A DNA stretch of 62,000 bases from Phoronis australis (Eukaryota; Phoronida; Phoronidae), in NCBI GenBank assembly GCA_002633005.1, contig NMRA01000209.1, positions 256,569 to 318,568 on the forward strand, given 5' to 3'. The stretch's first letter is position 1. Each line of letters begins with the position of its first letter. Made by a program: the position numbers and the translations under genes. The notes below the pieces were generated by a model. It saw only the letters and a program-made list of their open reading frames with translations, was not told where the DNA came from and searched no databases. Shown piece by piece: positions 1-43,500 of this stretch.

Positions 1-911
1 TTGCTCAAAAAATACAAATGCTGCCTTTTCAATTCATGATTTAAACCCCTGCAATTTAACGATACTAAGTTTAAGCTAACCATTGTCATCAATTGGGAAA
101 TCACAAAACCTATAAATAGATAAACCACTACAAAACCTTTCAACAAAAAATAAATGAACCGTGGTGACGAAAATATAGAAATCATGCACTTCGACACACC
201 TATGAAAAAACAAAAATATATACAAAAAAAAGAATTCAAGTCCACCTCGTTCTGTCCGTCTTCGCCTTCTGGCTAGCCACTTGTAGTCGCAAACTAAATA
301 TCTTCCATACCCTTGATCACCTTTTATAGTTCCGTTTGTCAACTGTACATAGATCCTGCCATCGCTGGACCAGCTACCTTTGACTTTATCATTCTTGAAT
401 GCAGACTTGAGTAAGTTGTAGTTTAGCGATGTTACATGTACATGTAGGTCTTCTAAAATATAATGGCCCGTATCTTTTAGAACCTTCTTCAGTTTAAACA
501 CCTTTTCTCTAGTTTGATAAGAAATAAATTTCACAGTAATTGGTCTCGGAGTTGTTGATTGGACAGAGTGTCTTGAAACTCTACCTGTTGTTTTGAGTTT
601 CCCAATTCGATGCGCACGGCCAGTCTCTGCATGTTTAACTTTTACGTTAAGAGATTTTTCCAAAAACTCTATCACTGTTTGAATACATACTTCATATTCC
701 TCTTCTTTCAAACCATAGATGCGTAGACTATTCCTTCTTGAATACTGCTCAAGAGAATTCGCCTTTTCCTTCAAGACCTCATTTTCCCTTTTAAGCTTGA
801 CCAGTTCTTCATTCAACTTCAAAACCTGCTACTTGATTATAAGTTTCACAGATTTTGCAATCCTGTCATCGAGTGTAGCAAATCTTTCCTCTAATTGTTG
901 TGCATCCATCT
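1..911 (-). pseudogene. LINE retrotransposon ORF1 relic (L1 ORF1p/Transposase_22-like)
   Basis: On the minus strand, from about 828 down to 76, a frame of about 250 codons encodes a Glu/Lys-rich coiled-coil segment, then the motif YSRRNSLRIYGLKEEE and a basic region containing FKNDKVKGSWSSDGRIYV. This layout (coiled coil, RRM-like domain, basic C-terminal part) is typical of the RNA-binding ORF1 protein of L1-like LINEs. Upstream the same frame continues (QQLEERFATLDDRIAKSVK) but is cut by an amber codon at 829-831. The likely initiator ATG at 909-911 lies in a different frame beside a TG repeat, so the copy also carries a frameshift. No reverse transcriptase ORF is visible; it would lie off the left edge. 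It sits in an intron of SVEP1, antisense to it. I am confident it is ORF1-like, less so about the clade. Confidence 0.75.
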
Positions 912-1898
912 TGACCAGTGTAACACACAGAAAGGGTTATTTACACTGAGTGACAAACCTAGACTTCTTTCAGTCATCCATGGTGGTTTTGAATGGTGAC
1001 CTTTTACCACCAACAGCAGGGGTCTAGGTCAGATGGCAGTAATGTTGGTTAGTGAGTTGCCACTGAACACAGCTATATTAGTCATAGGAGGAAAGCCCCA
1101 CTACAAACAGCAAACTTTCTCTATCTTGTGAAAGTATTCTAAAACCTCAAAACAAGTTCATCAAAGTCTCTGACACAAATTTCACCTCTCTGCAATTTTC
1201 TGCCTGCTCCTGTACGTTCGTTTGTAAAATATTTGATGTACTGTTGAGAGCAATTTTACACACCACTTTATAAGCTGCAGCAGCACCCCCTTTCCAAGTG
1301 TTAAAGTCAGTTGGAAGTTAAGACAAATCTTAGACTTAAATAAAAAGATAACTTAAATCAGTTTCTTGGAACAGACCCGTGGTCTGTTGTACAGACAAAT
1401 CGGTGCTTGAAATCCATGTTCAGAAAATGTGAATCCTAGAAATTGTGGTTGCCCCTTTTCGGAGTACATTTTCTACTGTCGATGACTTTTGTTTACGATA
1501 CTGTCCTGTATCTATACAGTATGAATAACACCGGTTAAATCGGCCAGATATGTGTTTATTGTACATGCACGCGTTTCAAGAATGCGGGTATTAAACATCA
1601 CTGCAGGAACGAAATAGTTGCTGCGACGCCACTTGCATGAAAATGCTAAAAATCGTTCACAGTCCGCCATTTTTTCACGGTGTTGTAAAGCTAACCAATG
1701 ACAGCTAAGGTTACCTACCTGCCCCTACACCCCACTACAGCACTGACGGTCAGTGTACAGCGAAAGTTTTGCGTTTTTTGTACTGAACGCGCCAATATTG
1801 CTAGAGCATGCGATGTTTGGAACAATCGGTAGATGAATCTTCACGAAGGGTAGAAATGAGTTGTTACTGTGTTGATAATACCTTTTGTGTTGTTGCAG
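912..1898. other. SVEP1 intron, no gene seen
   Basis: This is non-coding sequence before the first SVEP1 exon of the window, with no convincing exon, RNA gene or repeat. It ends in a usable acceptor (TTTTGTGTTGTTGCAG) at 1898. The open frame that runs into the exon from 1808 is only read-through of the intron. Confidence 0.5.
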
Positions 1899-33361
<31,463 letters not shown>

Positions 33362-33684
33362 AGCTCGCGCACCTCTGTTTACAGTCTCAAGGTTTCCTAC
33401 ATTCCATCAACATGGCACTAGTTCTCGCGCTGTGCTTCAGGCGAGAGTGGCAATATGCTCAAACATTGAGACTCTAAAACATGTACAAGTGGTGTTTAGT
33501 CTAGGTAGAATTAAGACAAGATGATATTCAACAAACGAGTCTGGTTGTGGCACACACTGGAATACACGACGAAAAGAAGAGATCAGTAAAAGGCCACTGA
33601 CCCCAGTGTCATCTTTCAGACAAGACCCGTGTATGGTAAACGGGTCCCAGTCGTCTATGTCATGACTTAGGCTCAGAGCCGGAG
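33362..33684. other. SVEP1 3' UTR region
   Basis: Sequence just after the SVEP1 stop, presumably the start of the 3' untranslated region. No canonical polyadenylation signal seen. Both strands have short open frames without pattern. Confidence 0.4.
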
Positions 33685-34229
33685 CTAACAAAAGTACTTG
33701 TAACACGATTCACGTTCAAGCATGCGCAGTTGTCTTGACTAGTTCGTATCTTGTGTAACGTTGTAGTGTATGTGTAAAAAGTAACCTAACTTATGAAATA
33801 CAACGTGAAACGTTAATTTTGTGTTGAAAGATCGTACTTTTGTTTGATTGAGTTTGAATTTGATAACGTGTTGCTGTCAGACTTTTAGTCTACTTTTAAA
33901 CAACGAAACCAGTTTAATCGCTCATCGAGAAATGTTTCATCTGTTGTCGAAAATTCCACACCCCCCAAATTTTAGAGTTAAGGTGCATTTGACAAGAAAG
34001 TGCATTGGTTTGATGCATCGATTCCTGGTGACCCCTGGTGGTGTGATCTCAACCAATCACCAGAAGGCAACGTGTTTATTAAACTTACGTCTACAGATGA
34101 CGGAACATGGTTGTTTATTTAACTTACGTCTACAGATGACGGAACATGGTTACTTGATGGAATTTAACTTGAGGGACACGACTGGACCAGGGATTTAACC
34201 GAAACCATTCTATCCTGTTTGAATCAACT
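33685..34229 (+). repeat. Dispersed repeat family, copy 1 of 2, with internal 39-bp duplication
   Basis: Aligns in order with 53455-53959: AAGTACTTGTAACACG, GTTGTCTTGACTAGTTCGTA, GTGTGATCTCAAC, ACGACTG-ACCAGGGAT and AACCGAAACC. This copy holds a 39-bp tandem duplication (34073-34111 and 34112-34150), each unit with ACTTACGTCTACAGATGACG, absent from the other copy. No terminal repeats or coding potential recognised. Confidence 0.75.
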
Positions 34230-34776
34230 AGTTTTGCTTTCATTGATATTTTGACTCTGTGAATTGCATAGAAAGGGGAAGAAATGGAATCCTATAATTT
34301 TAGTTAATTACCAGTGTTTGGTGGTCACATAGATAGAATTGGGCTTGTTATACAAGCGATAATTCATTTGCTACCCTCGTAACATCGGACATTTTCAAAC
34401 CCCCATCTTTGTTCATGATTATGCCGTTTTATCTGCAGTTAACTGTCTCATCAACTCGACCATGTTCACAATACATACATGAACGTGTCACGTCTACATT
34501 TCGAGTGTCAGTCTGGGAAAGCGACACTATCCGTCACTAGGTCAAGTAGACGTGCAATTTTGTACCAATGATTCGACCTCATGGATATTTATGTGTCATA
34601 CATGTATATGTACACAGTATGACCAGTAACAAAGTAAGTGCATTGCTTTTGATTGTGGGTCGGTAGGGTAAAATTCTGCATCCCGTGTCGCGGATAAACA
34701 ATTCATGTAGTATAGATCGCCTTTAATTCAATAAGACACTAAAGGGTGACGCTTAGGCGGGATCCCTTTTGGTAAC

Positions 34777-35548
34777 TTGAATTGATTAGGATGATCAGAA
34801 ACACCAGTATTATTGGGCGTCGTGGGATGAGCCCATGACTCCGTTTCTGTAGGGATAACTTGCGTGCAAGACCAAACTTAACTTCGTTTTATGGAATTCC
34901 GTAAGACCATGCAATTTCTGAAAATTAGTCGGATACGGAAAAGGTTTTAAGGTTGGACTTTTGGACTAAATAACCAAACTTTACAAAACTCATCAATGTG
35001 AGCTGTTTGGAGGAATATTTCGTTGATAGTTTCTTAACACTGATAACATTAAACTATGTCATATGTTGAACATCACTTGCTTTCGAATCTATCTTAGGAT
35101 TTCTCCCTCCACTTCGCGTCTTCAACTCCACAGCCAGCTTTCGATGAGGCAGCGCTGCAAGACAAGACGCCACTCAGGAAGTTGGAGCCTATGTTAGCCA
35201 ATCAACTCATTTAAATCATTTTTCACGCCATCCTTACCCCGCATATTTTACCCACGACCAGGCGGCAAGGGTACACTTGACACCAGTTCTTTGCCTAGCT
35301 ACAAACTTTTCTGTGAAGAACGCTTTCACGTCATGAGCATGAAAGTCTGGGGCTACGTTTGCCTTTGTGTCTTGCAAACCAGGCTCAATTTCATTAGAAA
35401 TAGACCCTGACTTCTCTCCATAATAAGCCGATGACGGGCGATGCTGCAAATACATTCACAGCACACGCCCAATTTCTTGCAATGTCATCAAATGCAGTTT
35501 ACTTTAATAGATGAGTTCTTATTTCGAAACTGGCCCACTCGCATTCTA
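34777..35548 (-). repeat. Dispersed repeat with coding relic, copy 1 of 2
   Basis: About 770 bases similar over the full length to 57903-58670 in the same orientation. The minus strand of both (here 35455-35234) encodes a related unrecognised peptide: here GEKSGSISNE, FFTEKFVARQRTGVK and AAWSWVK. This suggests an old coding segment of a transposon or processed sequence, but I recognise no domain. Confidence 0.65.
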
Positions 35549-37464
35549 AGTGGATCTGAAATGTGCAGCTACATTTCATGTGCATCTTCTTTTTGTGATA
35601 AAGTTCACTTCGTATGGAGCTTCGCTTTTTGATGAAGTCCACCTCGTGTGAGCGTTCCCGTGACGAATACATTTTAAAATTGCACGCCACGGCAGTTGAC
35701 ATTGCCTGAAACAGGAAGTTCTACTGCTGTGGTGCCAAAAGATGTCACTTTGTGCTGGAACTACCCCCTGTCCAGGAATTGACGTCAGGTGTATATTTCA
35801 AATGATTCGGACCTGTGCTGCCCTACCATTGAGTAGTTTTAGCTGTTTGGAAACCGCTCATATGCCTAACGTGTGCCCCCCGCCAGCTGCTAACTGATGT
35901 TATGGCCTCGTAATGTTCACCTTATTACCTGACAATGATTACATAACATATATTTAAAGGAGAATGCCACCCAAAAAACAATCTATTTTGTATCAATTTA
36001 GATCGAGTAGTTCGGTTGCGTTACCTGACACCTGACGGCAGACGGAGGCGTTGAAATTATCCAATGACGTCATTGGTTTCACACGAAGTCTGTTCAGCAG
36101 TTCACAACACGGGTTACTGGTGTCAGCTTATCGCTTGAATTCATCGTTTAACACCAATAAATCATCAAACTTCGATGTAAAACCCTTAAAAATACACCGA
36201 GTTCTTATAAAAACGTGTTGCTTTATTTTGCTGTTACGGATTTATTGGTATTTGGACACACCGTAGCCTGCAAAGTTCGGCAGGCCAATTAACCAAGGTC
36301 CGTAGCAGGAGTTAGGGGTCAGTTCGGAGATAAATTCGAAGTACATGTATTCTTCCGTGAAATACAGACAAAAGAACCTAGATCTGTGTTGTTTAGACTT
36401 GTGATTTTTGTGTTCTAAACATACAAAACGCTTGATATCCCGGCCAGTGGCTCGGAACCCGATCAAGCCCGGCACGGCCGCGGGACTGGCACGAACATAA
36501 ACCAGCTTGAGTTGGGAAACTAAACCTACAGTCACGAAAAGACTGTAATAGTCAGTGCTGTAGTGGAAAAGTAGAGGTAAGTAGGCGCCGAAAGGGCCCA
36601 CCGTATGACCTTGAGCACTGAACGTAACTTACGGTGCGTAGACGCTACGTTCAAATGCCAAAAGATGATTGGCTGCGCCTACGTGCGCCTGCGCCCAACT
36701 ACAACACTGATAATAGAGAGCCAAAGAAATAATGTGCATGTAATTACTTTACGTGAATTACTGAGCCACGAAACTGAAATCTACTTACTTGTCGACGTGG
36801 GCCGCGAATTCGGGTTCCCCTTCCACAGACCGTCAGGGCAAAGGTTGTACAGTAACAATGATTTGAATAATGTATTTGTATTTCTACATAAAGATTCCCC
36901 TAACATGTGACCATACCATATAAAATCGAGTAATCATTTGCACTCACAAATACTACAAAGGCATTACAACTTGTCTCTAATGAGGCAGTCTTTGTTTCAG
37001 TTTTATACAAGCATTGTTTAGAATGATAATAATTCATTTTGAAACAGAACGCAGAATACATGGCACTCGCCCGGCGTCCGATCCCGACTTAGGCAAGCGC
37101 TCATCAGACGAAGACTTCACGGGTCGGATCGTTAGGTTTCACAGCTAGGCTATCATTTCAAACCGGAATACACTGATCAAGAAATACTAGAGAGGCGCTG
37201 TGAACATGCATAGACAACTTTACTTGCCTCTAAATACGAAATTTGTGTACTTCAGTGCAAAAGCCCTCTAAAACTCCAGTCTTATAAACTCGGTACTAAT
37301 CTGGATTCTTTCGATTCCTTTTCCCAGTGTTCACTAAGAAGCCAGCGAGTAGTACTCAAACGCGTGTACAGCGCACGTGTCAACATCTTTTGTTGATTCA
37401 TGGTCGTCATAATTTGGTGGGAGCGGATCATTTACTTACAATGTAATTCCGACTTTTTACTTAG
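35549..37464. other. Region upstream of the CUB-protein exon, no gene supported
   Basis: The missing 5' exon(s) of the CUB-domain gene would be expected here or further left. I searched for an ATG with a hydrophobic leader and a phase-1 donor and found none convincing. Frames of 100-120 codons at 36242-36601 (minus) and 36605-36910 (plus) show no recognisable domain and may derive from a repeat. Confidence 0.4.
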
Positions 37465-37596
37465 TGCTATCAAAGCAAGAATACACTGCCAGTTTTACGT
37501 ACAAGCAAGACAGTGGCGTCGTGGAATCTGTCAATTATCCAAGCCAGTACCCAAGTGATACGAAAATTAACTATACTATAAAGGTGCAATCGCCAG
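37465..37596 (+). CDS. CUB-protein exon: first half of the CUB domain
   Basis: A 132-base, phase 1-1 exon (acceptor GACTTTTTACTTAG, donor CCAG|GTAAGT) encoding DSGVVESVNYPSQYPSDTKI, NYTIKVQSP. G-x-x-x-S-x-N-Y-P-x-x-Y-P is the CUB signature. The two cysteines that form the first CUB disulphide (one before the G and one in C-x-W-x-I) are absent: the latter position reads INYTI. Confidence 0.82.
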
Positions 37597-40500
37597 GTAA
37601 GTAATTGTTGTTGATTTACCATTGTGCTTTTAGCAGACATGTTCATATTTTTAAATATTTTGCCCAAAAATATGATTGTTGGCGTGTTGTCGAACTCAGT
37701 ACTCGTGAGTGCATAATAACTGGATATATTATGCAAGTTTCTAACTGTTACAGTAGGCGGCCACTCACGGTACCACTCCTAGTCTCAACGGTTTACCACT
37801 ACCCCTGGCGTAGACAGCAACATTATAAATGTTCTGTTAGACAAGATATACCGTCGTCCATGTGCAACTAGAACTATGATCCTGCGGCATTGCATATCGC
37901 TAGAAAAGTGTGTCAGTTTCAGTGAATTGGGGTCTATTCCTAGATTGCACGAATAGACCGCAGCATTCAGGTTACAGTCTCAATTGTGACCTACTGTAGA
38001 AATCTCAAATTTTCATTCGAATTTGTAGGTCAAATTTATTGGCCATCAATTACGAATTTGGATTAGACTCTTGTCGGAGTACGCCATGTAACATAGCCGT
38101 TTTTAGAACGACATACTGTATTGAGGTCGCATGAGGTTCATGCACAGTTTTAATCTGTAGTTGATTTTTCAAAATTTTCAAATTGTTTAGTTTGCCCTGA
38201 CTCTCTCTTTAGGTCACCGTTTAATAATTTTCGTTACAGCCACCTAAGGATAAATGTAAGGTTTCTATGGGCTTCTGAAAAAACAAACTCCAATTAAAAT
38301 AATGCTTGCAATCTTTTTGGAAACGGAATGCTGGTGTTAGTTTTTCTTGATTTCGTGGATTTTAAAATTGAGCTTTCACCCAAAACGTACACCGCGCTCG
38401 ACTTGGCGAGCAGCATATTGCCAAACGCGACCCCAGGTTGTGGAAACAATCCCAAGTCACCACGTACTGTAGCCGCCACTTTGACTACCAAATTTTAAAT
38501 TACTGAACCTTTACCTATACCTTTGGTTCACAATTGTACCGTTTATTTTGTGACACCAAACACGGACTAAGGCCACAGTTCAAGCGACTAATTTTGACGT
38601 TGTCATTGGTCTGGGTCAATGGAAACACTTGTTCGCACCATGTATCAAGGCACCCAAAAAGGAATAACTGACAGAAATTAAATTCTATGGGATGTCTCAA
38701 AGAGGAATAAATTCAACTAACCCATATCAAAAACTACCAAAAAGTGCGATTTTGGGCATTTCTAAAACCCCAAATTCATGAGTGCCCCGGTGCAAGATAG
38801 GAGGCCATATTCCCAATGCCGTTTCCCTCTAGATTACAGAAATTTCGCTTAAAATATACCATTGCCAACCATTTTTTTACAATTTCCACTTGGTTGAAGG
38901 GTGCCTGTATTCGCACTTATAGAACAACACTCACCGAGGATGCTGTCTCTATAGATGGCTCTCTTAACTAACGCTGTAACTCAGGCCCGTGAGCACCCGT
39001 CCCCGGAAAAGGTCCAGCTCGATCCTAACGTTAAAGATATTATATAGATGGACAGCAACAACAAAATTGTTACAGCTACTGACACTACTATCTACAATCA
39101 TATCTAAGTTAGTAATAATTTGGAATTTGCTTCTGATTCAAATCGCTTCACGTAATCAACGGGCTGTACCCGGCCAACTTCGACCGAGTGGTGTTTGCGT
39201 AGATGACGGAAAATTCAGGCGATTAGAGGAGGCTTTGAACGTGCGTGGTCGCTACACCATATTGTAAAACGGCATTTAAGAAGTAAATGTCTGTACACGC
39301 ACGTAGCTGAGCTATGTGGCAAAGAGAGAGCTCCCAAAAAGTAATGCGGTGTGAATGCCTTAAAATCGACCCAGAAAAAAGCAAAACATACTATTAGCTA
39401 ATTGTTATATGCTATTTTGGTATACATGTACATGCTAGCATAGTACGGTTAAGTGTAGGAATTTTCAAGTTTCGTATTGAGAGTGATCGTCAAATACAAT
39501 GTACGTTTTTCATCCAGTGTTCACTTTGATTGTGAATTGGTGGACTGACACGCATGCGTGTGCACGTGTGTGCGTTTAAATTCTTTCATTCAGTACTCGG
39601 CGACGCGGTAAAGTCACTATAGGAAGTCTCCCCTCGTCGCTCAAAAACTAGACATTTAACCACCGTGTTTTCTCGCACTGAGAAAACCTGGACCAGCATG
39701 TTCACATTATTAGGGAAAAGTAAGTCAAGACCTAATAAAAACGTTGGTCAATGAACAGCGCATTCTCTTGTCAAACAGTGTCAATGATGCACAAGCTCGC
39801 ACACTTTATACGAGCAACAAACTTCATGGAAAAGGTTTCCATGGTTACATGCCACCATTCCGAAGGTTCACCACTCTGAAGGTCCACTACTGGGTCTGAA
39901 GGTTCACTACAGTAACTCCGAAGGTTCACAACTTCCGAAGTCCACAATTTTGAAACCAGCACTCCGAAGTTCATTACTCTGATTGTCTGCTATTGAATAT
40001 GAACTGACAGGGATACTTTATGGTATTTGTGTCCATTCAGTATCCATTTAAAGGGTGTGCAAGAATTGAATAGTTCATGAAACATTGATTACGTTGTTTA
40101 CAAATGAGCCCAATTCCAATCGCTGCCAATCGTGAATCTTGAAGCTAACTAACGACTCATTCTCAAACAGGGACAACATCTGGGGCGTTGCCCAGGGCTG
40201 CGGCGACCAACGGTGGTTTTAAAATTAAGAAGACTGAGTGGGACTCTCGGACTTCGTGAATGCTGGCAAGGACATGGTAGCCTATTAACTAAATTTTGTT
40301 TTAGCAAGGCAGTGCGCTTGGTTTTGGGTTGTGAGGTTGAGTCGCAGCGACCCTAAACTTTTCAGTCGCGCTGTGAAATGGTACGATCTTGGCATGTATT
40401 GGATGAATACATGTATACCGTGGTTGATAATTCATCATTACCCCAACTTCATATTCTTTAAATAATGCAAGTACGTACTCATTTTTCCGTATTCGTAAGA

Positions 40501-43500
40501 CACTATGCAGGCAATTTCCCACGCGCATGAAACCAAACAAAGTATTTTAGTGCCTGGGCATTGTTTTCGTTATAGGTACACCACTCAGTGTTTCTTATAA
40601 TCGAAGTATCGTTTATTTTTGTATGTAAATGTATAAAAATTACACCCGAGTCCGAAATTTTGTAGATTTTCGGACCTGTGAGTCTTCAGAGTAGTGAACC
40701 TTCGAAATAGTGAAATTTGTTAGTGAACCTTTGGAATAGTGGTCCGTTCCCATGTCCAACGATGTAAGCAGCTTAAACAACACGCAACCGGATGAAAAAT
40801 TTCGTGAAGTTATTCTGCCACTAAATATTTCCCTCCGAGTATGTAATGAGGTGTAATCACTCATTTAGCCATGCCTGATTTGAAACTTTAGCAGGAGGTA
40901 ACGCGAGAACGTTCTCTTTCTGGGTCACATTGCTTGCGAATTTGAGTCTCGTTCTTTTTGAGCAAACGACACGGCATTCTCATTTCTGGTATTACGAGTT
41001 CCGTCTCATTTCAGGAACATAGAGCTTAGAGTCATTGTTTGTGTATAGATATTTCCCTTTCCTCTAATTAAACTGAGTCTAGCTGTAACTTCAACTTCAG
41101 AACTCTTGTAGCTCACTGTCACTATCTCGTGCCTGGCTATTTTTAGTCTCTTACAATGTTTTGGAACGTTTTAATAATTCAAGCATATTCTGTAACTCTC
41201 TGGAATCTACCCAATCATTCAACAAACATATACATGTGCATGTATTAGGCTCTAGAATGTTCCAGGCCACATCAACAACTAACATAGTAGAATATTCACC
41301 ATTCCACTGTAAACTAATTACATCGTAACTTGCCTGACCTCATGGGTCAGATCAATCAAGTACTGTATGCAAGCACACAGGCAGAACAAACACTGATCAT
41401 ACCCAAACTATTGTCATTCTACTTCTGACAACATACCCCTGCCAGAGAGAAAATTACTTCTTAAGTCATCTTCATCTGCCTTACGTTCGTGATACACCTT
41501 CAAGAGATTGACAAGGTTGATATTAATCTTGCCATTCATGTTGACTTTGTAGTCCTTTACCGTTGACTGCTGCGGTAAGTTCATATGAACCCTTCCATTT
41601 GCAAGGTACGTTTGCTGTGCTCTGCTGAATGTAACACCAACACTCTCTTTCCAACTGAAATCTGCCTATCTCTGACTTTATTGTCGTAGTAACGCTTGTG
41701 AATACCTGGTACATTCTACAAGCTTTTCCTAGCCAGCTCGCAGGTCTCCTCTAAAAGTTTCCTAAGCTCGAAGGCGTACTGGTTAATATAGTGGTTGTCT
41801 TCCGCAGTCCAGAGTTTACTCAGGATCTGCAGCGGACCCCGTTGTGTCCAGCCATACAGCAAATACATGTAAACGGGTGAAATTCCTGTGCTTGATTGGG
41901 AGACTTCCCGGTACGCAAACAGGGCATCTGACTGGTACCGGTCCCAGATCTTGGTCTTTCTTGACACATCTTCATCAACATCGCTTTTAATGCGCCGTTG
42001 GTTTTGTTTCACATAACCTGTTACAGCGTGGATTGTAAGGGGTCGAATACAGCTGCTGTGCACTAACAAGCCTGCTGACCTACCAGTTCCGCTGTGAACT
42101 GCGTCCTACATTTACTCGGAATCTCTCGTAGGAACAATTCTTCGACCAAACGCTCTGTCTCAATGTTCAGTAGCGCCATTGTAGCCGAGTACACTGTACC
42201 TGGTAGCAAAATCTACCACCGTGAGAATGCACCTGCTCCTTAAGTGTGAAACTGGAGCTGTCGGGCCAGTCAAATAGATTGCTATCTGAAAGGTTCATCA
42301 TCTCCCAGTGGTACTTAGATCACTGACCCTTAGGGATCGTCTTCTGGCAGATGTCAAATGATATCCAGAATCGGGCCACTTTTGATACCTCTCATTGCCA
42401 ATAGAAATTGCTGGTAATATGATCGGTTGTCCTCCTAACACCGAGGTGTCCACCACGTGTGAACTCACGGGCGAACCTCATTACGGACTTCCGTGACTTG
42501 CTCGACAGGGTTACCAGGCGTGCGTTCAGTAGACGCTAGGACCTACGCTAGGACCTAGCTAAAACGTAGTCAAAGTCACGTGTTCTCATTTAAAATGCAT
42601 GGTAATACACTGTATCTCACGTAATCTCGCGAAGTCTTAGCGCTACTGAACGGGAGGCAGGCTTCATAGGCTACATCTGCTTACTCGAGGGACCTAAGTG
42701 GTTGACTGCCGCTGACTTTTGATGTTGCTTCACATTAGTCCGCTCTTGACAGTTTCTGGCCAAGTGTCCGGCTTTATGGCAGAAGAATCACCTTTCCTCT
42801 GCAAGGTCAGTTTTCTTCGTGTCAACATTCTGGGTTTCTGGCTTGACTGGTCGTTCATGAGACCTTTTCGTTGACGACTGTGTGCTTGTTACATGTACGT
42901 CTACTCGTGGGCTTCAATATATCTCTTTGAGAAGCGTACCATCTCCGGAACGGACTTGGGTGTCTGCTCTCGTGGGAGCAAGGCCAGGTCGTTAGTACAG
43001 GTGTTCAAGCACTGTTTACTGACTAGTAGGTCTCTCAACTCGGCAACTTGCCGCAGTCGGACATGCCGATCCATTTGTCTAGGTAGCTCTGTCGTAGCTC
43101 TAAATCGTCTGGCCCCTCTCAGCCCTCACTTCAAGGAAGTGCCAGCGAAAGCCATCCCCAGTCAGTTCACACTACTGAACTGATGTAGAATAGCCTAGCT
43201 CACCGGCCTTCGGCAGGTTGGTGTAAACCTGTTAACAAGGGACTGAGATTAATTGCCCATTCGCTATGGGTCAAACCCTGACTCACAGCGTATTTTTCAA
43301 ATCTTTTCAGTAAGTTATCTATGCCACCCTGCTTTTCCTCAAACTGAGGGAGCTTCGACTTGACTTCATCGGGTGGTCTCGCGGTGTTACCTTCTGCTGC
43401 AACCTGCCCTACATTTGTTCATGTACTTTCAGTGCTGCTAGTGACCTCCCATGTTACATTCTATTCCGCTCTACTTCAATTCGGCCTTTCTTACACCTGC

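Noticed and set aside
33405-33480. Hydrophobic start MALVLALCF as a signal peptide for the CUB gene
   Set aside because: There is no phase-1 donor behind it and the frame stops soon. It lies in the presumed SVEP1 3' UTR.
36242-36910. Two 100-120-codon frames on opposite strands
   Set aside because: No recognisable domain or splice or start context. Possibly repeat-derived, but I could not show it.
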